A stretch of 12,885 nt of DNA from Verrucomicrobiota bacterium (GTDB taxonomy: Bacteria; Verrucomicrobiota; Verrucomicrobiia; Limisphaerales; AV2): contig QHOP01000172.1 of the NCBI GenBank assembly GCA_003219345.1, forward strand, positions 1 through 12,885, read 5' to 3'. Shown one piece after another: positions 7,200-12,885 of this stretch (position 1 is its first letter; each line of letters opens with the position of its first letter). Below the pieces are notes generated by a model. It saw only the letters and a list, made by a program, of their open reading frames with translations, was not told the DNA's origin and did not search any database. Both the position numbers and the translations under genes were made by a program.

Positions 7200-7343
7200 T
7201 CAACGAAAATTCTCTGTCAACCGCTGCTCCAGCGTCTCGATCACGCTGGCATAAGAGTGGCCGTTGGCGGGATTGATGACGGGGCCGGCCAAGATGCCAG
7301 CGCGAGCAGAGCTGACAATTGCAAGAGCGAGGACGGTCTTCGT
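7200..7343 (-). pseudogene. Remnant of a secreted-protein gene with ACG in place of the start codon
   Basis: On the reverse strand a 47-codon open stretch reads TKTVLALAIVSSARAGILAG followed by PVINPANGHSY and about 16 more residues before TGA at 7202-7200. The first 15 residues are an excellent signal peptide (KTVLALAIVSSARA) if the first codon, ACG at 7343-7341, was once ATG; a TAG lies directly upstream in frame. The NPANGHSY motif right after the cleavage site is common at the start of secreted C-type-lectin-like proteins of Verrucomicrobia, which from memory usually continue for well over 100 residues. Here the reading frame ends quickly. A decayed gene fragment is the simplest reading; use of ACG as a start for a small exported peptide is possible but unlikely. 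Confidence 0.45.
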
Positions 7344-7433
7344 CTAGGTCGAGAGTTGGAGGCGATTTTGAGTCTGACTGTTCAGTCCGCCAACAATCAC
7401 GCCACCGGCGCAGGTTGGAAGAGGTATCGCGAA

Positions 7434-7702
7434 GGTCATCCGCCGGAACCAACACGCGCTCCGCGCCGCGTCGCCACGCACCCCGACGCCCATGCTGTTC
7501 GCTCTGCTCCGCGCGTGCTCGTTCCGGCTTGAGAACGACGCAGTCGCGTGTGCTTCCGTTGGGACTTGGCTCGGTCGCTCCGCTACTCCCTACGGCCCCG
7601 CCTCCCCTCCTTCGGAATCGCTCCGTCTCCCGTTGCCAACATCCCAACCGAAGCAACGGTCCATCACACTGACATAATCGTATCTGTGTGCATAAAAGAG
7701 GC
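7434..7702. repeat. Dispersed intergenic repeat, copy B (long hairpin form)
   Basis: About 269 bp in the 696-bp gap between the two phosphatase genes. Head (7438-7560) and tail (about 7651-7702, ending CATAAAAGAGGC) match copy A at 5322-5524. The centre is enlarged: arms GCTTCCGTTGGGA (7552-7564) and TCCCAACCGAAGC (7642-7654) pair at 12 of 13 positions around a loop of about 77 bases, which replaces the compact hairpin of copy A. No protein in any frame is convincing. The rest of the gap holds only the signal-peptide remnant at 7200-7343. Confidence 0.75.
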
Positions 7703-7781
7703 TGTCAGTTGCCAATGGTTAACGCATCCCGGCAGAAACGAGCTTCAATGGGCGGCAGTCTTGAACGGTGTCTCTGCCGAA

Positions 7782-9401
7782 CTACTCCCGTCCAAAACCG
7801 GGAAGCTTCTGTGTGCCCTCGATTTGCACGGCCGCTAACTCTTCGGGATCGAGGCCAAGAACGGAAAGGATCGACGGAGCAATCTGAGAGGTTTGCACAG
7901 GCGCCAGCACCGTCGTTGGGGCAATGCGCGGGTTGGCCACGAGCAGGGCGACATTGGTATCATCGAAGGAGAACCCACCATGCTCTTCATCTTTGGCAGT
8001 GGAGTTGGAATAGATCACCCCGAGTTCGGGTTGCACAATGATGTCCGGCACTCGCGAATCAGTTGCGGGATTCGGAAAGCCCAGCAGCAGGCTTGTCCCT
8101 GAATAGATCGTTTGAATGAAGGCGCTGGATTGGCCTGCTTGCAAGGCTTTGGTCGCCGCTGCCGTCGTCGATTGGTCCTGGAGCCAAATCAGAGCGATAT
8201 CGTCCTGGGTCAACTGGGCGATAGGTGCGACGGGCTCTACGAGGTCCTTGATTGCGTTCTTCAGGTGAAAGCCTGTCAATCCGCTCTTCAGCCGGGTCGG
8301 ATCGATGGGACTTTGACCGTGTTTGGCGGAAATAATGAACAAGGTGGATTTGGCCAGCTTGTTTGCTTCGAGAGCGGCCATCATGGCGCCAATGGATCCG
8401 TCGGTATGATCCAGGGCGTGTGCGAGCAGCGGGCTTGGGACGGGTGTGCCGGTGGCGGAATCGATCAGGTAACCACCGTTAGCCAGACTAGGCTCAACGG
8501 CTGAACCGTCAGGATTGACGTTGCCGACGAGTTTCTGACCGACGCTGACGGCCTGGAAGTTCATGCCGAAGATCGCAGGAGTGCCCACTCTCTGGGTGTG
8601 GTGGCTGTCCCACCCCTGGATCTGATTGAGGATGGCCTTCACCTTGGTGTCGTCGTAATTCTCAGTCCCTCTCAGGCTCGAAGTATTGACCACGCGGGTG
8701 GTAGTGGCACTCTCGGGCGTGTAAGAATTGATTTCCGGCGTGAAGAGATCATCCACACCGTTGCCCGACGGGCCGTTCACAATGTCATACGCAGGATGCT
8801 TGTCACTCCAAGCGGTGCGAAGATTAGCTTTCTTCGCAATCTCAAAAATGGTGTTCACCCTGAGAAAGCTGTGAGGGTAAACGGGCGCCAGCGTCACAGG
8901 GTCGCGCGGTAGTCTCTGCGGATTGATGCCTCCGCCTGCGTCCGGTCGAGTCAGGTCGAAGTCGATCGTTTCGTCATAGACAATTTCGGTTCCAGGCGTG
9001 TTGCCACCCAGTGGGTTCCCGTCGCCGTCAATCAATGGTGTCAACAGCAAACGGTCGTAGGAATCATCGTAATAGACGCCGGTGGTTCCGGGCGATCCGC
9101 CGGTGACCATGGCGAGCAACCCAGGAAACGAGTCGGAAGGTTTGGAGCATGAAGCCTGTGGATACGTGATCCCATGGCGGCTGAGCTGTGCGAGGGCAGA
9201 ATTCGGGTGCGCTTTGATGTAGTTCGCCAAGTCCACTGCGTGTAGTCCGTCGACGCTCACAAGCAAGACGTGCTGAATGCCTTCCTCTTTGCCGCCCTCG
9301 CGGTCGTTTTCAGCAGGGTAAGCGACGCTGAGGGTTAAGGCCAGTGTGATCGCAGCCGCTGACGCGAAGGAGAAGGGATTGGCGCTGAATTTCATGTTCA
9401 T
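7782..9401 (-). CDS. Exported alkaline-phosphatase-superfamily phosphodiesterase (PF01663-like)
   Basis: A 539-residue protein with an N-terminal signal sequence (about residues 10-30, ending SVAYPA). The core fits type I phosphodiesterase/nucleotide pyrophosphatase-like enzymes: HVLLVSVDGLHAVDL (44-58) with the first metal-binding Asp (D51), SKPSDSFPGLLAMVTGG (86-102) with the likely nucleophile S91 just before the FPG turn, SDKHPAYD (199-206), HTDGSIGAMM (332-341), ISAKHGQSP (357-365) and a late EEHGGFSF (472-479) supplying the last His. All expected metal-site motifs appear to be present, so the enzyme should be active on phosphate mono- or diesters outside the cytoplasm; the true substrate is unknown. 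The start is ATG 9401 or ATG 9395 (Met 3); neither has a Shine-Dalgarno. It points the same way as the phosphatase gene at 5540-7085, but a 696-bp gap with a repeat separates them, so they are probably not one operon. Confidence 0.88.
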   Translation of the reverse strand: MNMKFSANPFSFASAAAITLALTLSVAYPAENDREGGKEEGIQHVLLVSVDGLHAVDLANYIKAHPNSALAQLSRHGITYPQASCSKPSDSFPGLLAMVTGGSPGTTGVYYDDSYDRLLLTPLIDGDGNPLGGNTPGTEIVYDETIDFDLTRPDAGGGINPQRLPRDPVTLAPVYPHSFLRVNTIFEIAKKANLRTAWSDKHPAYDIVNGPSGNGVDDLFTPEINSYTPESATTTRVVNTSSLRGTENYDDTKVKAILNQIQGWDSHHTQRVGTPAIFGMNFQAVSVGQKLVGNVNPDGSAVEPSLANGGYLIDSATGTPVPSPLLAHALDHTDGSIGAMMAALEANKLAKSTLFIISAKHGQSPIDPTRLKSGLTGFHLKNAIKDLVEPVAPIAQLTQDDIALIWLQDQSTTAAATKALQAGQSSAFIQTIYSGTSLLLGFPNPATDSRVPDIIVQPELGVIYSNSTAKDEEHGGFSFDDTNVALLVANPRIAPTTVLAPVQTSQIAPSILSVLGLDPEELAAVQIEGTQKLPGFGRE

Positions 9402-9513
9402 ATTTATTTGTTCTGGTTGCCAAGACTACTCACAGATTGAGAATCCCGGCAGCTTTCGCAGGATTGCACCGTCGCATTGCAATCTGATGTCGAACAAGCG
9501 ACAAACAGGTGAA

Positions 9514-9594
9514 AAGGCAGTCGTAAGGCGTGGAAACCGATCGAGGCCATCCGGGTGCCGCATCCAATTCAGTCGCGCTAATCACGACTGCCTT
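9514..9594. repeat. Inverted repeat in the intergenic region upstream of the PF01663-like gene
   Basis: AAGGCAGTCGT (9514-9524) and ACGACTGCCTT (9584-9594) form a perfect 11-bp inverted repeat around 59 bases. A small GGCG/CGCC hairpin follows near 9603-9616. The 288-bp gap 9402-9689 shows no gene. The repeat could fold in the transcript downstream of the Lys-rich gene (which ends at 9690) or be chance. Confidence 0.3.
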
Positions 9595-9689
9595 CCGCGT
9601 GTCGGCGCTAACGCCGCCCAAGATGCATTCGGGCAGCGCCTCGTGCGTTCAACGGCCAGGCCTTACGGCTCGGCAGTGTCAAGCCAGAC

Positions 9690-10256
9690 TCACAGTTCTG
9701 CCTCCGTTGGATTGGGCACGGACCGATCCTCAGTCGATATTGTTGTCTGGGCTGGCACCGCCGGCGCGGTGGAGACTGTAGCCGGGACGGTTGGCGCCGT
9801 TCCTCTGGCAGGTCCACTCGGTGGTTGCGGCGATGCCTTCAGCGAGGTGGCACGGACTGGGGCCGGCGTCGTCACCGGCTTGCGCCGAATTCTTCTCACG
9901 GCTTTCACTGGGGTGGGGGCGCCCTTGGGGGAACGGCGGGGGGACTTGACGGCCGATGCCAACCGTTTCCTTTTCGTCGTCTTCGGGGCCTTCTCGGCTT
10001 TCTCCTTCGATTTCATGGCCCTGCTGGCGAGTTTCTCCAAGGCGAAGGCCGCCTCGTCGGCTTGTGCCTTCGCTTCGCGAAAAGCGGCCTTCGCTCGCTT
10101 GGCCTGTTTCTTCGCCTGCTTGAAGCTGGTCTTGGCTTTCCGTGCCCGGTTCTTTGCAGCAGCGGCCATCTGGCCCGCCTGTTTGAGCATTCGCTCGTTT
10201 GTGGCGACCTGCTCCTTCGCCTTTCTGACGGCAACTTGCAATTTATGTGAGTCCAT
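9690..10256 (-). CDS. Lys/Ala-rich histone-H1-like coiled-coil protein
   Basis: A very basic 188-residue protein without a signal peptide. Residues 5-90 are a long helix-forming stretch with alternating Lys/Arg, Ala and Gln (for example AKTSFKQAKKQAKRAKAAFR at 41-60) and heptad-like spacing, hence a probable coiled coil. Residues 90-130 contain Lys/Arg clusters with SPRRSPK and RRIRRKP, like histone H1 tails, and the last 60 residues are Pro/Ala/Thr/Ser-rich and disordered, ending in an acidic tip. Binding to a polyanion (DNA, RNA or polyphosphate) is the natural inference; I cannot assign a named family. The ATG at 10256 is preferred because AGGA lies nine bases upstream; an in-frame ATG at 10280 would put that site inside the coding region. 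It lies directly downstream of the broken ppx gene, whose unnatural reading frame overlaps it. Confidence 0.7.
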   Translation of the reverse strand: MDSHKLQVAVRKAKEQVATNERMLKQAGQMAAAAKNRARKAKTSFKQAKKQAKRAKAAFREAKAQADEAAFALEKLASRAMKSKEKAEKAPKTTKRKRLASAVKSPRRSPKGAPTPVKAVRRIRRKPVTTPAPVRATSLKASPQPPSGPARGTAPTVPATVSTAPAVPAQTTISTEDRSVPNPTEAEL

Positions 10257-10939
10257 AGCTTTGGTTCCTGTCCTGCACATCCTAGCGACGCGCGGTGGCC
10301 GAGGGCCTCCGCCGAGTCGATCAGCGCCCCGTAACGCATTCCATTGGTGCTCACGGCCAACTCGTCGAAGGCAAAATCCTCCATCAATGCTTCAAAGATT
10401 GCCGCGCCGGGCAGAATGACATCGGCCTTTTGGGCCGACAGACCAACCAACTTCACGCGCTGGGCCAGTGGCAAAGCCCAGAGCCGTTCAACCTGGGCGC
10501 TGACCTGTTGAGCAGTCAGCGGGTGTGCCGACAGTGGTTCTGCGGCCTGCCCGATCATCCCGACGTGCAGGCGGGCCAGCGTGGCGGCCGCCCCACCCGT
10601 GCCGACCAGTTTCAACGTTCGCCCACAGAAAGAGCCCAAGGGCGGCTGCAGTTTCGGACGAACCGCACGGCAGAAAAACTCCTTCAGCCAACGCCGGCAG
10701 CGAACCAGGTCATCGGCCGAGGGCGGGTCGGAGGGCCGCAGGATTTCCAGCAGGCGTACTGTGCCGAGAGGGAAGCTGCGCCTGAAGTGGATAAAGCCCC
10801 GTTCACCGAGAATGAATTCCGTGCTGCCTCCACCCACCTTCAAAACCAGGAGCGGATGACCCGCCACCGGCGAATCGGTCGTGACACCCCAGAAGACCCA
10901 TTCGGCCTCCTGCTCACCCGAGATGATCCCTGCGGCTCT
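10013..10939 (-). pseudogene. ppx: Truncated, probably inactive Ppx/GppA exopolyphosphatase gene
   Basis: Recognisable Ppx/GppA sequence runs from about 10939 to 10298: ISGEQEAEWVFWGVTTD, then VGGGSTEFILGERGFIHFRR, FPLGTVRLLE, LVGTGGAAATLARL, LVGLSAQKADVILPGAAIFE and LAVSTNGMRYGALI. The family hydrolyses polyphosphate or pppGpp and is normally about 300 residues or more. Three things point to decay. First, about 120 N-terminal residues, including the first ATPase-fold motif, are missing: the frame opens only at a TAG at 11020 and has no ATG, GTG or TTG before the GTG at 10867. Second, the loop normally written DxGGGSTE reads LKVGGGSTE, so the catalytic Asp is Lys. Third, after the family's natural end (near 10298) the frame runs about 95 codons further, antagonistic to the Lys-rich gene's own frame, before a stop at 10013. 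The 3' part of this span is therefore not real coding sequence. Confidence 0.7.
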
Positions 10940-11020
10940 TGCACTCGTCTGCGGTTGCCGCTCCTGTAAACAGTGCGGAAATCCGTGGTGCCAGTCGGCG
11001 GATGAGCGCGAATTATCCTA

Positions 11021-11234
11021 CAACCAGATGGAACGCGCGCGCCCAGGGAGGGACCCGGTCGGGTTGGGGCACGCCGATTTTCAATCAGCTCGCGACAGGC
11101 AGCACCGATTCAACCCATTGACAAACCGGGTCATTAGCCGAGTTTACGGCAACGGGACAGGTTGAGTATTGTCTCCAAATCAGTTGATCGAGCAAAGGTT
11201 GACTTTCGGTTGACGTATGGTTTAGACTCGCTTC
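11021..11234. promoter_or_regulatory. Putative promoter/operator region of the RES-Xre toxin-antitoxin operon
   Basis: This gap separates the 5' boundary of the ppx remnant from the antitoxin ATG. Close to the ATG are two identical GGTTGAC heptamers (11197-11203 and 11208-11214) whose starts are 11 bp apart, about one helical turn, plus a related AGTTGAT at 11182-11188. Such spaced repeats could be binding sites for the HTH antitoxin. TTGACA at 11118-11123 resembles a -35 box but has no good -10 partner. I saw no gene here. Confidence 0.3.
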
Positions 11235-11801
11235 ATGCCAACGATATTGAGCAAAACGGAAAAAGGCGGCTTGGAGTTTGGTGAATTGGCCGATCTTCGG
11301 GATGATCTTGTGCAGGAGAAGAGGCGGTTGGAGCGGTTGCTCGCACGCGTAGATAACGCCCTGCGCCAAGCAGAGGAAACAGAGAGCGACGTTGTTGACA
11401 CCGGCGAGAAAGCGCCGGCTCCCCGGCCCAGTCCGCTGGACCAGTGGAAGAACGTCGTGGATGCCACCAAGGACCTGCGGGTTGCCAACGGGAATCTTTC
11501 TGCGGAGCGCGTGGCGAAGCTCTTTGGGATCAGCCTGAGCCAGTTGGCCGGGTGGCTGGGACGGTCGAAGCAGGCGGTCAGCAAGACACCGGACGCGGAC
11601 TCGCTGCAAAATGCGCTGGGTTATTTCGAGCGAGTGGCGAGACTTCGATTGGCGATGGAAAGCGACGCGGAAATTCGCAAGTGGCTGCGGATGCCGCACC
11701 CGGATATTGATGGGAAGAGTCCCTTGGAACTGATGGCAAACGGCCAGTGGCAAGCACTGGCGGACTTTGTGGATGACATCCTGACGGGGACTCCGGGGTG
11801 A
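11235..11801 (+). CDS. Xre/MbcA/ParS-type antitoxin with N-terminal coiled coil
   Basis: A 188-residue cytoplasmic protein, the antitoxin of a RES-Xre pair. Residues 15-50 (LADLRDDLVQEKRRLERLLA onward) form a charged heptad-patterned helix, probably a coiled coil. A Pro-rich linker (58-68) leads to a helix-turn-helix at about 88-115 (ERVAKLFGISLSQLAGWLGR). The C terminus is the ParS/MbcA toxin-binding domain (DUF2384): about 145-188, with PHPDIDGKSPLELMANGQWQ. Family knowledge: the antitoxin binds the RES toxin, occludes its NAD site and represses its own promoter. The ATG at 11235 is the first in the frame. Its stop overlaps the start of the toxin gene, so translation is coupled. The coiled coil gives it a longer N terminus than minimal MbcA-type antitoxins. 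Confidence 0.88.
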   Translation: MPTILSKTEKGGLEFGELADLRDDLVQEKRRLERLLARVDNALRQAEETESDVVDTGEKAPAPRPSPLDQWKNVVDATKDLRVANGNLSAERVAKLFGISLSQLAGWLGRSKQAVSKTPDADSLQNALGYFERVARLRLAMESDAEIRKWLRMPHPDIDGKSPLELMANGQWQALADFVDDILTGTPG

Positions 11802-12364
11802 TGCACGACGAGGATTCCCTGGCCAAGGCGTTAGCGAATGTGCCGGTCCGCGAATTGCAGGCCACGCTGGTGCGGCGGGTGCCGCTTGGTCCGCTGGTCG
11901 AATCGCCTGTGCCGGACTTTTTGTTCACTTCTGGCAAGGCATATCGTTACAATACGCGGGGCATACACTGTGTGTATTTCGCGGAAGACGAACGAACTGC
12001 GGTGGCCGAATACGAACGGCACAATGTGTCGCGACACCAGCCGTTCGTGACTTATTTCGCCGAAGCGGTTTTGAAACGGATCATTGACCTCTGCTCGACT
12101 GAAACGGTCAAGGCGTTGGGATTAAAACCTCGGGATTTGCGAGCTCCATGGGTGGGTGCCCGGCGCCCGACGGTAACGCAGCTTTTGGGAAAGGCGCTAA
12201 ACAGCGGCTCGGTAGCAGCGGCGATTCGATTTCCGTCGGAGGCCGCGCGGGCGCAGAGGTTCGCCGGGGCCAAGGTGGTGGTCTTTCAGGATTGTGTCCG
12301 GCGGCCGGATTTCGTGCGCATTCTCGGCCCAACAAAGAAGCCGCTGCAAAGATGGCCTGATTGA
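11801..12364 (+). CDS. RES-domain toxin (NAD-degrading)
   Basis: A 187-residue protein of the RES family, named for conserved Arg, Glu and Ser. Visible motifs are KAYRYNTRG with the candidate Arg (R49 or R53), HCVYFAEDERTAVAEYER (57-74) with the conserved Glu E70, and SVAAAIRFPSEA (137-148) with the candidate Ser S146. Characterised RES toxins such as MbcT degrade NAD by phosphorolysis or hydrolysis and arrest growth until neutralised; that activity is inferred here. The ATG at 11801 overlaps the antitoxin stop by one base (TGATG); a GTG at 11798 (GTGA overlap) is an equally possible start, with GGGGA at 11786-11790 as ribosome-binding site. Key residues all seem present, so the toxin looks intact. 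Together with the preceding gene it forms a complete type II toxin-antitoxin module. Confidence 0.9.
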   Translation: MHDEDSLAKALANVPVRELQATLVRRVPLGPLVESPVPDFLFTSGKAYRYNTRGIHCVYFAEDERTAVAEYERHNVSRHQPFVTYFAEAVLKRIIDLCSTETVKALGLKPRDLRAPWVGARRPTVTQLLGKALNSGSVAAAIRFPSEAARAQRFAGAKVVVFQDCVRRPDFVRILGPTKKPLQRWPD

Positions 12365-12689
12365 GCAGATTGCGAACAGGCAAGCCATAAACAATAACGA
12401 TCACTCTTTCATGGCCATCACCAATCACGAACGTATCGGAAACGCGGCAAACTTCATTCATGCTGTTCGCCCATGTTTTGTGGTCTTCCTCACAGGGCGA
12501 TAATTCGGCCGGCCCCGAAAAAAGCACGCGCATACCCAGTCTCACGCTCGCCTGCTTTGGCAATCACGCTTGTCGATTCGTTCGGAACGTATATTCTCGG
12601 CCACGGTAGATGACCTCCGAGGATACAGCCCGGCAGAGAATCGACGCGATGCTTTCCGCGTCCGGCTTGGTTCTGTTAGTTTGACATTC
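12365..12689. other. Intergenic region between the RES toxin and hsdM, no convincing gene
   Basis: About 325 bp with short open frames on both strands but none with family-like composition or a good start. The only signal worth noting is a weak promoter-like pair facing hsdM, TTGTCG (12570-12575) and TATTCT (12592-12597) with a 16-bp spacer, about 90 bp before the hsdM start. No terminator with a T-run was found after the toxin gene. Confidence 0.4.
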
Positions 12690-12885
12690 ATGCACTGGAT
12701 CGCCCTATCCGAAAAAGACACCACCAACGGCACGCTCGAAAAACGCCTATGGGACGCCGCAGATCAGTTCCGCGCCAACTCCGGCCTCAAATCCCAGGAA
12801 TACTCCGCGCCCGTCCTCGGCCTGATCTTCTTGCGCTTCGCCGAACTACGCTTCTCCGCCCAACGCACCAGGCTGGAGAAGGCCG
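12690..12885 (+). CDS. hsdM: Type I restriction-modification methyltransferase subunit HsdM, N-terminal part
   Basis: The frame from ATG 12690 stays open to the right edge (65 codons), so the gene is cut by the window. The visible part is the HsdM N-terminal helical domain: TLEKRLWDAADQFRANSGLK (residues 15-34) followed by SQEYSAPVLGLIFLRFAELR, near-consensus for the family. HsdM pairs with HsdS to methylate adenine in a bipartite target and protects host DNA from HsdR; the catalytic NPPF/NPPY motif lies outside the window. A TTGACA at 12681-12686 sits too close to the ATG to be its -35 box. It follows the toxin-antitoxin pair on the same strand after a 325-bp gap; hsdS and hsdR are expected further right. 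Confidence 0.9.
   Translation, partial: MHWIALSEKDTTNGTLEKRLWDAADQFRANSGLKSQEYSAPVLGLIFLRFAELRFSAQRTRLEKA

Noticed and set aside
7117..7324. Exact 12-bp direct repeat TGACAATTGCAA at 7117-7128 and 7313-7324
   Set aside because: A few exact 12-mers are expected by chance in a window of this size, and neither flank extends the match.
7168..7656. Leftward 162-codon open frame in the gap between the phosphatase genes
   Set aside because: Arg/Ser-rich and mostly made of repeat copy B; it crosses the signal-peptide remnant in a different frame and has no domain signal.
9346..10419. Rightward 357-codon open frame
   Set aside because: It spans parts of three leftward genes and a gap, and its Ala/Phe-rich stretch is the complement of the Lys/Ala-rich gene.
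11085..11753. Leftward 222-codon open frame opposite the antitoxin
   Set aside because: The rightward frame has a clear HTH and toxin-binding domain and is coupled to the RES gene; the reverse frame has none.
12108..12563. Leftward 151-codon open frame overlapping the toxin 3' end, with a fairly protein-like part (VIGDGHERVIVIVYGLPV)
   Set aside because: More than half is antisense to the RES domain, there is no ribosome-binding site and I recognise no family; kept only as a weak possibility for a decayed gene in 12365-12563.
12681..12686. Consensus TTGACA just before hsdM
   Set aside because: It ends 3 bp before the start codon, so it cannot be the -35 box for that gene.

Overview
The window looks like chromosomal DNA from a moderately GC-rich environmental bacterium. 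A member of the Verrucomicrobiota (soil or freshwater Pedosphaera-like lineage) is my best guess, from the style of the secreted phosphoesterases, the weak or absent Shine-Dalgarno sequences, the decayed signal-peptide gene with an NPANGHSY motif, and the dispersed hairpin-bearing intergenic repeats. That assignment is inference from family resemblance, not from a marker gene. No rRNA, tRNA, CRISPR array or transposase gene was seen.

Left third (1-5256): a divergent locus. Leftwards run chrB (full-length chromate-type regulator), a second gene carrying only the ChrB C-terminal domain, and a DMT/EamA transporter with a histidine-rich tail that runs off the left edge. Rightwards run three genes for proteins with N-terminal signal sequences: a duplicated DUF1259 protein, a concanavalin/LamG-like protein and a YncE-like beta-propeller. 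The two arms share a very short intergenic region holding a near-perfect 21-bp palindrome, placed where a repressor could control both directions. I read the locus as a metal or oxyanion response module: ChrB senses, the transporter exports, the secreted proteins act outside the cytoplasm. The substrate is not shown by the sequence.

Middle (5257-9401): two leftward genes for exported phosphatases of the alkaline-phosphatase superfamily, one PF04185-like and one PF01663-like. The first carries an apparent one-base frameshift close to its 3' end. Two copies of a 0.2-0.27 kb dispersed repeat lie downstream and upstream of that gene; they share head and tail but differ in the central hairpin. Between the two phosphatase genes there is also a short remnant of a secreted-protein gene whose start codon reads ACG.

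Right-centre (9402-11234): a Lys/Ala-rich, histone-H1-like coiled-coil protein follows a broken ppx/gppA exopolyphosphatase gene. The ppx remnant lacks its N-terminal third, has Lys where the catalytic Asp of the DxGGGSTE loop should be, and has no natural stop before it runs into the next gene in another frame.

Right end (11235-12885): a translationally coupled Xre/ParS-type antitoxin and RES-domain toxin pair, then, after about 325 bp without a clear gene, the start of a type I restriction-modification methyltransferase gene (hsdM) cut by the right edge. This looks like the edge of a defence or accessory island.
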